DNA from: Allium sativum
Lineage: Eukaryota > Streptophyta > Magnoliopsida > Asparagales > Amaryllidaceae
Reading direction: 5' to 3'
Assembly: GCA_030737875.1 (NCBI GenBank)
Contig: CM060910.1
Span: 69,696,501-69,760,500, forward strand
Length of the DNA: 64,000 nucleotides
The notes beneath the pieces are model-generated. The model had not been told where the DNA came from. It was given only the letters and a program-made list of their open reading frames with translations, and searched no databases. Shown here piece by piece: positions 10,801 to 22,370 of the stretch (within the stretch, counting starts at the first letter, position 1; each line of letters starts with the position of its first letter). Both the position numbers and the translations under genes were made by a program.

Positions 10801-12333
10801 ACCAATCCAACCTGGCGAGAAAGAAAACTAAGTAGTAAACCTCAGTTGAAAAGGGGACTAAGTAGTAAAACTTAATTAAGAAAACAAGGAATTTGGAAAC
10901 TAAGTGGTAAACCTTAGTTAGTAGAACTAAGTAGTAATTCTTAGTATAACACGAAGGAGCGGACGTCCATCTGATTTTAAAGAAGGCTCCAACGAATTGG
11001 GATACGAAGCCCAAGGCTTCGAGGGGACGTGAGGGTACTCTTGGTATCCCTCTGTGAGGCTGCAGATGATCCGCCTGGGCGCACAGAGGTTAAGGTCTGC
11101 GGTAGAAGAGCCAAGGGTATGCCTTGGTTGCAATATATGGCAACCAAAAGACTAGGATGGACCAGCGTGATTCGGCGAGAAGACGGAAGCCCTGTGATAG
11201 CAACTCGTCGTCTACCTACCATCTTCAGTCAAGCGAGACACGTAAAGCGGGAAGGCTGGAGGACTCATACGGACCACATACTTGCTATCTAGTTGTGGTT
11301 GCGGGGTGTTGTTGGCCATAGAATTAGTGGGGCAGATAGGGGCCTTCGTACAGTTCTCATTTTATAAAGGTGGCCTTCCATTAGTTGAGGGAGGGGTCGA
11401 GTGGGACCATAGCCACTGGAAAAACAGACCTTAGCATCTGCATCGGCAAATATTGAAAGCTCCCGACCGAGTTCCGTATTTCTAGAGTAGCCCTGACAGC
11501 GGAACTCGGACCGCACATTACTGGACATGTGCATCTAGACAAGCGATAACGATTCGCGATACATGCGTGGGAAAAGTCTAGGAACATGTACCACCCTAGG
11601 TGGTGTGTCCTAGACTAAAGGGCATCGTTCGACAGGTGGCATAATCCCTAGTTTGGAACTAGGTGGCATAAACCCTGAATCCAAGAAGCATTCAGAAAAA
11701 TAGCGTAAGTTCTAGTTGAATCTAGAAGGCACTTGATAGAAAACCCTAGATTAGATCTAGGTAATTAAATAATAAATGGATGCCTGAAGGCGACGGAAAC
11801 TACAGGGATTGGGATCACGTTATCGTTACTAGTAGGGACACTAGTTAGGCGGTGCAGAGATATAGTATAACAAGGAAATAGCGAAGCGGCGAAAGTATTA
11901 AAGCATATCCAGTTAGTCTTATCTTAGCATATCTTGTGATTACCTTGTCTAATCTTGTTGACCCTATCGTCATGGTGTAATCTTGTATTCAGTTAATTCA
12001 TGTCGTTTTGTTTTCCTTGTTCACATGCTAGAAGTTACTGAACTTACTCAGGCTTTATGTCTGACTCTGTTTTTCTTTCGTCTTCTTTTCTTCCATTCCC
12101 CCCCCACCCCACCAGGTAGTAGAGGAGGGAGTAGTATAGCTCAGGTCAAGTTGGACTGTCACTCTTTCCCAGCTTGAAGATTTGTCGAAGTTTGCTTGGA
12201 TTCTCTTATCAGATGCTATGGCTGGCTCTTGCTAAAATTTGGGGAAATATAAATGTTGTTTGATGCTTCTTTATTTTGTAAGATAGATGACACTCTGATA
12301 TTGTAAAGAAATCTTTGTACAAACTATTTTATC

Positions 12334-12339
12334 AATAAA
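12334..12339 (+). terminator. Polyadenylation signal AATAAA, family A 3' LTR
   Basis: AATAAA in ATCAATAAAGC, the likely 3' processing signal for element transcripts. Confidence 0.55.
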
Positions 12340-12468
12340 GCAAAGTTTTATTTTCCGCTGTTTAATTTCGGTCTGTCTTGTAATTTATCTGCATATTTTA
12401 CCCTAAATGCTCCACAGAACTTAGTGCATTCCCTTTGTGAGTGACACTAACGGACGTGGGGTGTTATA

Positions 12469-12473
12469 GAATG
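12469..12473. repeat. Target-site duplication GAATG, right copy
   Basis: Perfect match to 568-572; see the family A element. Confidence 0.9.
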
Positions 12474-13260
12474 TTAGCGATGTTAGAACTATCATTGTTA
12501 TGAAATGTCACATTGGAATCAAAATAACTTTCTTGTTATGAAATCCGCATTAGAATTAAAAATAACATTTTTGGTTAAGGTAAATGTAGGCTAAAAACCT
12601 CATTTATTTAGAAGTGCCATTAGAATAGAGTGTCATTTGAAAAAATATATTCTTATCGTATGTGAAAAATATCTATGCTAATTAAACAGCATTTTTGTAA
12701 GAATATATCATGTTGTGTTAAACATATCATTTTAGTTAGGAAATATCATTTTAGTCAAAAATGTTTAATTAGGATATACATGCCACTTTTATTAGAAATA
12801 TGTTATGTAATATAAATTGTCATCTATGTTTAAATGGAATTTGTCATTTATGTAAAAATTAATTTGTCATTTATGTGGAATTTAGTTTGTCAATTTTATG
12901 AAAATTTGAAATTGGCATTTATGTTAGGATAAACTTGCCCTTCATGTTAAAATATTATAATGTCATTTATTGAAAATGTTATTAAATTATAATTTCATTA
13001 AAACTAGAATATCACTAGATTAAAATGTCGTTAAATTATAATGTCATTAAAACAAGAAGGTCATTAGATTAAAAAGGTCATTAGAATTCATAGAAAATAT
13101 GTTTACATATAAAATATCCTCTTTATATGACATTAGAATTCATCACTTTTATTAAAGAATGGCACATGAATTAAAAACATCAATTATGTTAAGAAGTGTC
13201 ATGTAAAATAATATTTTTAGTAGAACAATTATAATGATTAACTAAAATTGTACTTAGACA

Positions 13261-13350
13261 CGAGGTTAGGTCACATTTGTGGTGGAAGTCTGCCCGGACC
13301 CGACCGGCATATCCAGTAGCCACAAATGTTGGGTCTAATGTGAGTGGTCC
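13261..13350 (+). other. Conserved stem-loop motif, copy 3 (in B1)
   Basis: Middle stem CATTTGTGG/CCACAAATG pairs perfectly over 9 bp, with a sequence unlike copies 1-2. Outer stem TTAGGTC/GGTCTAA pairs with two G-U pairs. The apical hairpin is CTGCCCGGACCCGACCGGC (one loop change). The flanks CGAGGTTAG and CTAATGTGAG are kept. Confidence 0.65.
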
Positions 13351-13380
13351 AAGTGCACAAATACAAATTGGGCCAAGACA

Positions 13381-13470
13381 CGAGGTTAAGCCCAACTTCT
13401 GGGATAAGTCTGCCCGGAACCGACCGGCCGATCCAGCATCCACAAGTTGCAGGCCTAATGTGAGAGGTCT
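13381..13470 (+). other. Conserved stem-loop motif, copy 4 (in B1)
   Basis: Lies 120 bp after copy 3 as a direct tandem. Middle stem AACTTCTGG/CCACAAGTT pairs at 8 of 9 positions with yet another sequence. Outer stem TTAAGCC/GGCCTAA pairs at 6 of 7. The apical CTGCCCGGAACCGACCGGC is identical to family A. Confidence 0.65.
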
Positions 13471-13559
13471 GGCCCATATTAAAATATAAATGGTTAAATT
13501 AGAAAGTGACATTATTTTCACCGTTATGTGTTGAATAGAAATTACATTATTTTCACCGT

Positions 13560-14890
13560 CATGTTTAAAGAATGAAAGATTACATTTTTATGTAATTAGA
13601 TTAAAAGAAGAGAAAATTTCATCTTTATGTAATTAAAACCAAAAGTAAAAAAAAATACATTGCATGTATAGATGTGTGTGTGAATAAGAATAAAATAAAC
13701 ATTATGGTGTGTACATTGTACATTAATATGGTATATACAAATAGGAATATTTGTCGTTAGCAAAATGAAATGAAATAAAACACATTTCAATATACATTGT
13801 AAACACATTTTTGTTATGTAAATAAAGATGAGAATTTACATTGCAAATTAAAAGTATATTTTATTGTATAATTAAAGAATAGAATTTACATTGTAAATTG
13901 GAAGGGACATCTTTATATGTAATTAAAGATTAAGAATTTACGTGTAAAATAGAACTTCATTTTTATATCTAATAACAGAGTAAGAATTTGCATAGTAAAT
14001 AAAATTACATTTTTATATGTAATTAAAATATAGAAAATTACATTGCAAAATTAAAGAGCAAGATTTGACATGTAATATAAATTACATTTTTAATGTAACT
14101 AAAAAAGTAGGATTTTACGTTGCCAATTAAAAAGACAAAATTTGACATGTAATGTTAATTACAATTTACATTGTAATTAAAAAGGAGATTTTACATTATA
14201 ATTAAAAGAGAAGAATTTTACGTTATAATGTCAATTACATTTTTAATGTAATCTAAAAAGAAGATTTTGACATTGTAAATTATTACATTTTCAATGTAAT
14301 TAAAAGAATGGATTTCCCATGAAATCGTAAGAATAGTATAAAAATCATCTATTTTTATCGTCATTTTAGAGGCGGTAAAAGGAAGTTACATTTTTCAATG
14401 TAAATAAGGATGAAATATAAGTTATATTTTTAAAGAATTTACATTTTTCAATGTAAACAAAGGAAATAGAATATGAAATATAAGTTACATTTTTAATATA
14501 ATAATATGTTGAAATATAAGTTTACATTTCTCAATGTAAATTAAAATAGGAATAGAAATTTACATTTTTCAATGTAAATAATAAGATTAGAAATTTACAT
14601 TTCTATGGAATAGATTTTCATTAGGAAGAAAAATAATGAAACCAAACATACATTTTGTGTAAATTGAAGGATGGAAGAAGAAAATATACATTGTTGTGTT
14701 TAGGATATGTAGAAGTAAAAGATAACATTTATTTACATTTAGGTAAATAAATAAGAATAAGGAAAAGTAAACTTATTCACATATGGTGTAAATAAATAAG
14801 AAAAAGAAATGTTTTTAAATGACATTTTCTATGCATTAAATGAATTGAAATTTACATTTTATTGTTGTTTATTAACAAATAAAATGAAGG
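13560..14890. repeat. AT-rich degenerate tandem region of B1
   Basis: Many loosely spaced units built on TTACATTTTTAATGTAA and ATTTACATTGTAAAT words. These are self-complementary, so the stretch is a chain of small inverted repeats. It sits where B2, B3 and the chromovirus LTRs carry other AT-rich arrays. No coding sense. Confidence 0.7.
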
Positions 14891-15115
14891 AAGGGAATTG
14901 AACTGTTTATATAACATGATATCTTGATATAAACATGTCACATTACATCATTGTATGATAGGAACATGATTGTGCGATGTTGGTTTGGTTGATTTATTAC
15001 CCTTATATGTTAATGACCTGTAATGTCGTTGAAATGAAAATGAACTACTTTTATCAAAATAAAAATAGTGATAAGTAATAACGTTATGAGATAATTTAAA
15101 TGATAATTATGCGAA

Positions 15116-15212
15116 GATTATTTGAAAAGACCGAGTTATACTCATTTCAAATAATCATACGACGTTTTAAATGGAAGAATTGAAGACGACGATTGAAGAC
15201 CGACGGTCTTCA
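15116..15212 (+). other. Family B hairpin pair in B1
   Basis: Hairpin 1 (15116-15156): 12-bp perfect arms GATTATTTGAAA/TTTCAAATAATC, with an inner GAGT/ACTC stem in the loop. Hairpin 2 (15194-15212): TGAAGACC/GGTCTTCA, perfect 8 bp with loop GAC. Both recur in all other family B LTRs that cover this part, with altered but still pairing arms. Confidence 0.65.
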
Positions 15213-16189
15213 CATCGAATGGGTAACTAGTGTTGAGGCCCTTGATTGATTTTCTCCCAAGACGGGGCTAAGATGGTAGTTATCTGGACGTAGTGTTGAT
15301 TTGTACGGATTTGGCTTACACTCAGACCCAGAGCATAAGCTTATAAATGGATGTGTGTCTGACATTGAATTTTGTTCTATGTAAATTGATTTCTATTAAT
15401 ATACGACCGTTGGTGGTGGAGAATTTATTCTTTTGCTTAACACCCTTAGAGGTTGTGTATTAATAGTTATCAATCGCATGGCGTGAATTGTCAACGTGGC
15501 ACGCCAGGATGAAAATGATTAAGGCTTTGTTGAAAAGCAGGCCTTGTGGTTATAACGTTACTTCGCGAGCCTCACAACCCGGTTGAGTCTAAAACGGGAG
15601 AAGGGAAAGCAGGGAGAGCAACACGTTTCTTTCTAGCTAGAAGTAGTGTCGGTGCTTAAACTGGCTGATATTTTACTTATGTGGATGATGGAATGAGGCG
15701 CCTCGGATGTTAGGTCCTATAGGACCGGGAAACATGTGTTCAGGAATAACTAATCAATGAAGCTGTATGTGTGGACCAGCCCTACAGCTATCCAAGGGTT
15801 CTCTGTGGGGAATCCTGAGACATTAGCTAGAGTGTCTCGAATCGGTAAGGAGCTCCTCCCTAGCCTTGACTCATGATGGAAACCCAATTTCCAATACGAC
15901 CTCATGCGGTTTTGATTGTAGAACTAGTATGGCGACATAGTAGGATGGGGTACTATGCCGTCTATGATTGATACATTATGATTGAAATGTTTTTATTAAA
16001 AACCTGTACACCGAAATATTAAATCCGTTTCTATTGTATTAAGCATCTTTTGACCATTATAAGGAAAAACCCTATCCTCCGGTTTGCATTGCATTGTGTG
16101 ATGGGACTTATAATGGTTTCATTTTTCTAAAAAGCATTGCGTTGTTTGACGATTCACTTTATTTTATGCACTGACAATCCATTGGAATA

Positions 16190-16216
16190 AAACCTGTTTC
16201 GCGTTAGCGGCGTGGT
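16190..16216 (+). other. Family B third hairpin in B1
   Basis: CGC-GTTA-GCG within AACCTGTTTCGCG...GCGTGGTCC, ~430 bp before the LTR end. Counterparts: near 23478, 32032, 47784 (minus), 56174 (minus) and 63239 (minus). Confidence 0.45.
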
Positions 16217-16789
16217 CCTTGGATTTGCCTTATTACTATTAGTTAAATTAGTTAAGAATTCTCACACCAGTCCCATGACTGACCCGTAGTTTGTTTCACT
16301 TTGCAAACTCGGATGCCCTCTTTTCCACACGGGCAGTCGAGTAGCTTTTTGTAGATATTTATCTTTTGAGCAGGATGCTGGATTGATGCTTAAAGCTGCG
16401 TCCAGAGAGTAGTTGCCTTTCGCTGCCTTAGTTATTTTATTTCCGCTGCACTGTATTATACAATAATTTATTGTAATTTATCTTCCGCTGTAATTTTATT
16501 TGATGTACTTTGATATTCTGTACTCTGATGTAACATTATTATGATGTTTATAAAAGTCTGTTGTTGTTCTGATGTGTTGTAGCCCAAAGTAAGCGTATCC
16601 GGCGATCTCCCGCAAGGGCGATTTTCGGGTCGTTTCAGTATCAAGGCTAAGCAGAATGAAACAGAGAAGTTAATAATAGAAAGTTTTAAGTAGAATTCAT
16701 CAAGTTCCTATTTTATTTTTTCTGAAAACTTCAAGAATGCAATAATTGCTCTAAAAAAACATTACAATAACTGTTTGAAGATCTACTTG

Positions 16790-17864
16790 AGTGAACTAAA
16801 AGAATCCAAGATGGTTTATATTTTCTCTCGTAATTTTCATCACTTCACCGATGGACGGTCTTAGAGTCAGTTTTGCCTAGTGCATGTCTCTGCAGTATTA
16901 ACACTGGCTTCTTTCTCATCATATTTTTCTCCCAGCTTAATATCAACCATTTTTCCTATTCCTTCCATGCTATAGGAGTTCTTTGTCAATAAGTATATAC
17001 TTTTCCTGGTCGCCAACGACTGTGAATTCTTTGTCAAAAATGGTTCAAGACCAGTAATGAGCTCAAAAACTAGCACTCCAAAATTATACAGGTCACTTTT
17101 CTTTGAAGCCAAACCTAATCGAAAGTAACTCAGGTTTGTATAACCTAGAGATCCCATCATCACATTATTATGGTTAACCGAAAGAGAAACCATGTCAGAG
17201 AATCCCAGCCATGCAGATCCAAAATCATATTGTTTGCGATTGAAACTTTGGTCAAAAAGAACAATAGAGGCCTTCACATCCCCATGAATAATTAGAAGAT
17301 CACAGTGTACTTCATGCACATGCTCCGAAGCCATTTCTTTTTGATATACAATAGACACACGTTGAGACCAAGAAAGGGTAATAGTATTACTCTGTTCGTG
17401 TAGCATATGATGAAGTGTTCTATTCTAAACGTGTTCCATGACCAAAACCCCGGAAGATTCTCCATTGTCACCATAACCAAGAAGGCGCACTATATATTTG
17501 GATGGTTGTTGACATGCAGAAAGACATCGAGTTCTTTCCTGAACATGTAATAAAGGCTCTTGCTTGGTTCATGGAAATTGACCACCGCTTCCATATTGTT
17601 TGGAAATCTAACAAGGTGTACCGTACTATAACCTCCTTCTCAGATGATGTTTAAGGAATTTTCCACCAGAGCCCTGACTTTTCTGCATGAAACTTTTACG
17701 AATTTTGAAGGATTTTTGACAACGTCTTCATCTTCGGCGACTGCAGATATTTTATTTGAAGTTGAATAGCAATCATGGATGTACCTGAACAAAAGCTTCA
17801 AGTTGGGAATATTGACTGGAAAAAGAGATCTGCTTTTGATGTATGCATTTATATATGTGAGCAT
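16790..17864 (-). pseudogene. Receptor-like protein kinase pseudogene
   Basis: Read on the minus strand, broken frames give a plant receptor-like kinase domain in the correct order. There is a glycine loop (E-G-G-Y-S-T-V, ~17620-17640), F-R-K-E-L-D helix C, H-P-N-I / V-R-L-L-G-Y, I-I-H-G-D-V-K-A-S catalytic loop (~17275), D-F-G-S-A-W (~17220), a G-S-L-G-Y-T activation segment, K-S-D-L-Y-N-F-G-V-L-V-F-E-L-I-T-G, and finally R-P-S-I-G-E-V-M (~16840-16860). The type with H-G-D and D-F-G-S-A-W resembles the Arabidopsis At1g33260-like kinases. Breaks: TGA at 17640-17642 just before the glycine loop, a frameshift near 17500, TAG near 17427, and a frameshift plus stop near 16870. The catalytic-loop Asn of K-A-S-N is Ile. 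No introns are obvious, so it may be a retrocopy or a decayed intronless gene. Confidence 0.85.
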
Positions 17865-18237
17865 GTTTATTTGATTAATGAGTGCACGAATGCAGATGGG
17901 AAGCTTCCAAGTATGGGGTTAGTAAGGTTAGTTAGGATTTGATTGAGTGCAAGAAGGCGACTACCGGTTCTGGATGAGTCGGGTTTTATCAGTCATAACT
18001 ATGCATTTCAAAAATCTGGGGTCCGGTCAGGTTAGTTTGGATTTGATTGAATAGTAACACTAAAAATGCATATATTTTATTATTTTTTGGTTGGACCTTT
18101 CGGGTCGGCATTGATCGAGTCTTAATCATATTTTTCATCACCTAGACCCGACCTGAGACTCATTCGGTTCGGTTCTGGCCTTTCCGGGTTGGTTCGGGTT
18201 TTCGATTCTCATTTTTAATTGTCAGCCTACATTCGAT
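17865..18237. other. Unassigned spacer
   Basis: Between the kinase relic and solo LTR B2. It contains GGTTCGGTTC / GGGTTCGGGTTTTCG words, often seen in decayed plant repeats, but no boundary or frame that I can support. Confidence 0.4.
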
Positions 18238-18242
18238 ATAGG
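18238..18242. repeat. Target-site duplication ATAGG, left copy (B2)
   Basis: Perfect match to 23915-23919, on the two sides of LTR B2. Confidence 0.88.
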
Positions 18243-19125
18243 TGTAACAACCCGAAAAATCAGAACCAATTTAAATTTTTTATTTTGGCTATTTCAATGA
18301 ATTTTGAATAGTTAAAATAATTTATTTTAAATAATAACAATTTAAAATTTATTTAAATCGAAGTTAGAACGAATATATTTATTTCAAATTTAAAAGGAAT
18401 TAGAAATAGCATGCTAGTTTGAAAATTTGAATTTGAACTTTGACTGAATGTACAGGATTCAAAATAAAATGGATTTTAATGAAACCAAAAATATCTAAAT
18501 CTATCTAAAAATACCTTTCCAACGAATCTGAAAAATCGAAATTTCATAGCGGGAATAAAAAGTTATGGCCAGTTGAATTTTCATAATAGTCGCTATCGAA
18601 TATAGTATAATTTATAGCCCATATAAATGGCCATTATATAAACAACCTTCATTTTCGACGAAACCATTTATGTCGGATTCAGAATGTCAATTATTGCTAA
18701 ATTTAATTTTCCATAATTTTTGGAATTTATTTGTGAGCGTAGTAAATTAAACCATGATTCGATAATTTCTATTGAATTTAATCGACCGTTGAAAAAGCCA
18801 TTTTTCAAACGGTCTCCAAATTCGACGAAATTAATTTTGTTAGGACCGTTTCATCAAAACATAGCTAGATTTATTTTTCGGGAATTTTCGGAGTCCGTAT
18901 GTGGCCCCGGTGAATTTAAATGTACGATCGAATTTAATAAATAAATGTTTTAAATTTTAAATTAAGGAAAACATGCCGAAAACAATCGTTTGAGCTGCCT
19001 TGCCCTAGCCCATTATGTCCGGAACGGGGACAATTGGGTGGGAACGACTTTAGTTGGGCTGAAAGTGGAGCTGAAAAAGAATCAACGGGTTTATTTGTAA
19101 AATAGAACATTTAATATTAATTTAT

Positions 19126-19133
19126 TATAAATA
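19126..19133 (+). promoter_or_regulatory. TATA box of LTR B2
   Basis: TATAAATA, followed by ACTAAAACCCTAATTTACAC and then a C-rich leader. The same distance from the LTR start (~0.8-0.9 kb) separates AT boxes and C-rich leaders in B3 and the chromovirus LTRs. Confidence 0.5.
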
Positions 19134-20099
19134 TAGAGAACTAAAACCCTAATTTACACTATACCAGCCGCTGCCTTCATCTTGTCAATGGCCGATACTG
19201 CTCGAATTTTCCTCCACTAATTTCTTCCAATCCACTCCATAAAATCACTCACCCCAGTTCAAGCTTTCGAAGAAATTTTCATCCCCTTGAAATCCATACA
19301 GTTAACACCCCCTGAAATTGCACGTAGCTCGAGAACCGTGAACTTAAACCGCCGTCGTTCACCTTCGTGCTAGCCACTGTGGGGTCCACCGAGCTCAGGG
19401 TTAAGGGGAAGTTCGGGAGCGCCGTTTGAAGCTCTCCGGCGTGGTGTCTTCAGATCAACAACCCGTGCCTTGTACTGATCGCGAAATCTAAACCTAAGTT
19501 CGAGCATTCTCTGAAAGGTCACGACCTTTGTCTGTAGAAGAGGAAGAAGGTAGTTTTAAAATATATTATTTAATTTATTTATTTTAAAATGTTATTAATT
19601 CAAATTAATCCATATCTCACTCATACGAACTCGAAATTGAACGATTTCAGATCCGTTACGATCGTAAGTCCGAGATCTACGTCTCTAGACAGACTAGAAC
19701 CAATTCTAAGCTGATCAAATTTTGGTCAAATTTCAGATCGGGATCATTCAGATTTAAACGATTGTGAGAAATCTATTTATTTCTTCATTTTAAATAATTA
19801 GAAATAATCTTGATTTTACTATCACCATCTATAGTTAATTCCTATTTGTTATGATTCATGATTTGATCTGTGATGGATGTAATATGTAGATCTGGTTGTT
19901 TGATGTTATTGTGTCGTGATAAATTGTTAAAAATATATAGATCTGTGGTGATAAAATTGTTAAAAACATATAGATCAATTTGTCGTAATAAAGTGAGTGA
20001 AACAAAATATATAATTTTTGTTTAGATAAAATGATCAAGTTAGGATCATTGGACAAATTCATCATTTGTTAGTTAAAACAGTGGAACCAAGAATTATCC

Positions 20100-21720
20100 T
20101 TTTTGGGTTTATTAGAATAGTTGGATTAAAAGAATTATCATTTTGTTGTTTGGAATAATTGGACAAAACTTGTCATTTTTGTCAAATTGGAACAATTGGA
20201 CAAAAAATATCATTTTTGTCAAAATTAGAATAGTTGCATTGGAATTTTCATTTTTGTTTAAATTAAATTGGTCAAAACAAAAATGAACATTTTTTTAAAT
20301 CAAATTGTTATAAAAGAAAAATATGAAACACCAATTTTTGTCAATTGTTGAATTAAAATTTTCAACAAATAGCAAACACCAAATTTTGTAAATTTGTTGA
20401 ATTAGAAATTTCAACAAATATGAAACATCATTTTTTGTCATTTTTGTTGAACTAGAGTTTTCAACAAAAATAAAATAGACAGTTTTGTCATTTTGTTGAA
20501 CCAGAGTATTCAACAAAAAATAGGCATCAAATTTTATCATTTTGTTGAATAGAAGTGTCACCAAAATGAAATATCAACTTTTGTACATTTTGTTGAATTA
20601 AAATAGGAATAAAAGAAAACATGTCCCTGTTTAAAAAAAACATGATTACGTTAGAAATTCACAATTTTAATGTCTAGAATAAAATATAGAGAAATATTCA
20701 TGTTTACAAATGAAAACATATTTACATAAAAAATTTACTTTTTAATGTAATGATAGGAATTAGACAAACATGCATATTTAAAATAAAAGCATGTTTATAA
20801 AAAAATCCATTTTTAATGTAATATTAGAAATTAGAAGAATGTACTATTTTAAAATAAAACATGTTAATATTAAAAGTTCACATTCTGATGTAATGTAAGC
20901 AATTAGGAGAAAAGGTTCATGTTAAATATAGGAACATGATAACATTAAAAACTTTGTTTTTAATGAAATGAATGAATCACTTGAATATATTCATTTTTAG
21001 AACAAAAGCATGCTAACATTAAAAATAACATTTTTATAAAAGACTGATTCATATGAAAATTGTTCATATTTGAATAAAAGTGTTGAAACATTAAAATCAT
21101 AATTTTTAATGTATAGTTTGATTCATTGGAAATGTTCACTGTTTGAATAAAAAAAGGTTGCAACATTAAAAAATTCCATTTTTAATGTAAAAGTGATTCA
21201 GTAGGAAACATATGTTAGACAATATTTGTATGTTAAAACATTATTTTTAACATGATAGGAAGGAGGAAAATAAAAACATCTCTTTCAAACATTTTGTTTA
21301 AAATAGAATTGTTAACAAATTGAAACATCAAAATATGCATTAGAATTTGCGCATAAATTCAGGAATCATTTTTATTTGCAATGCATATATTGGAATATAT
21401 ATGCATTGTTAAAATTACATTTTTATTTGCAATGCATATATTAGAATTTATATGCATTATTAAAATTACATTTTTATTTACAATGCATATATTAGAATTT
21501 ATATGCATAGTAAAATTACACTTTTATTTGCAATGCATATATTAGAATTTATATGCATAGTTAAGATTACATTTTTATTTTTAATGCATATATTAGAATT
21601 TATATGCAAAGTTAAAATATCATTTTATTGACAATACGTACATTAGAATCTGCATGAATTATTTTTATTGTAAAAACATACACTAGAAACTTTATACAAA
21701 TAAAATATTCCCTTTTTATT
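20100..21720. repeat. AT-rich array region of B2, including a ~51-bp tandem array
   Basis: The first part has loose units around TTTTGTCAAATTGGAACA and TTTTGTTGAA. The second has TTTTTAATGTAA words. At 21368-21660 there are five to six units of ~51 bp with GCAATGCATATATTAGAATT, starting near 21378, 21429, 21480, 21530 and 21581. Neither unit type matches the arrays of B3 or the chromovirus LTRs. Confidence 0.75.
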
Positions 21721-22178
21721 TTTTAAAGTTAAAAATAGAAATACAAATAAAAAGTAGCTTTTATTTGTCATTGGCCCAGTTGCCATGTAAATGAAATATA
21801 TTTTGTTTCACGTTATAAATTTGAAGATATGATATGCCAATAAAAACATTCTTTTATTTGGCATATTAAATACGTTAGTGGAATCTTCAGATGGTTTATA
21901 TTTATATATAAGTATATATAAACATAAATATAAAATAAAACGAATCGCGTGCGGTAGTTCGCGTTTCAGAATCGTAACTTTAAATGATTATTCCGAAATA
22001 TCTGACCATTGGAATTTCCCAAATTTGGAACCATTAGGACCGCTTTGGGAAGATCTTTCCACCTATATAAATTTTGTTAAAATCCAACAGTTAGATTTCG
22101 AGTTAAGTGTAAATCAAATTTTGTTAAAAACAGCGCCAACGCCGCCTATTGACCCGAAGCGTCATTAAATTAATTTAG

Positions 22179-22183
<5 letters not shown>

Positions 22184-22217
<34 letters not shown>
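22184..22217. repeat. (AT)n microsatellite
   Basis: About 17 AT dinucleotides, flanked by TAGCTATTTAT and ATAAATAGCG, so the whole forms a palindrome. Confidence 0.9.
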
Positions 22218-22222
<5 letters not shown>

Positions 22223-22284
22223 CGATAAATCGTTATTAAATAATATTAACGATATGAAATGGTTTTAAACTATATATATGCGAG

Positions 22285-22370
22285 AATCATTTGAAAAGAC
22301 CGAGTTCAATCTCATTTCAAATGATTTTACGACGATTTAAATCGAAGATATTGAAGACCGTCGATCTTCA
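22285..22370 (+). other. Family B hairpin pair in B2
   Basis: Hairpin 1 (22285-22326): AATCATTTGAAA/TTTCAAATGATT, perfect 12 bp. The C-G pair here is a T-A pair in B1. Hairpin 2 (22352-22370): TGAAGACC/GATCTTCA with one mismatch. Confidence 0.65.

Larger units (their letters stand above)
573..12468 (+). mobile_element. Complete family A LARD-like LTR retrotransposon
   Basis: This is an 11.9 kb element: 5' LTR 573-5641, internal region 5642-7394 and 3' LTR 7395-12468. It has an initiator-Met tRNA primer site just inside the 5' LTR, a purine tract AAGTGGGGGAGAA against the 3' LTR, and a perfect GAATG target duplication. The internal region is only ~1.75 kb and holds no gag or pol apart from a tiny chromodomain relic at 6703. 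This fits a large retrotransposon derivative (LARD), although here the LTRs make up ~85% of the element. The LTRs are very similar by eye, so the insertion is fairly young. Mobilisation would need proteins in trans, probably from a chromovirus. Confidence 0.92.
7395..12468 (+). repeat. Family A 3' LTR (5074 bp)
   Basis: It repeats 573-5641 module by module. It ends GTGTTATA instead of GTGTTACA, so its terminal CA has become TA, a C-to-T change. Differences from the 5' LTR are sparse and many are C/T or G/A at CG sites, as expected from decay of methylated DNA. Confidence 0.93.
12474..16637 (+). mobile_element. Family B LTR copy B1, right part
   Basis: Continuation of 1-572. The last ~1.6 kb (15080-16637) shares blocks in the same order with B2, B3 and the chromovirus LTRs: the hairpin with TTTGAAAAGACCGAGTT, the GGTCTTCACATCGAATGG block, the GAATGAGGCGCCTCGG / AGGACCGGGAAACATG block, GTGGTCC near the end, and the terminal GGGTCGTTTCA. 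No coding sequence. A vague TATCAAGG follows the end, but no internal region does, so B1 may be a solo LTR; its left end and target duplication are outside the window. Confidence 0.7.

Noticed and set aside
13271..13521. Open frames over the two structured motifs in B1
   Set aside because: They exist on both strands and follow the tandem motif. The conserved positions fit paired stems, not codons.
16638..16660. GTATCAAGGC after B1 as a primer-binding site
   Set aside because: It lacks the TGG start and the GAGC end, and no internal retroelement region follows; the kinase relic begins ~150 bp later.
21878..22168. 96-codon frame in solo LTR B2
   Set aside because: It covers the same AACCGTTGGATTT/CCGTCGGAT-type LTR module that is out of frame in the other family B copies.
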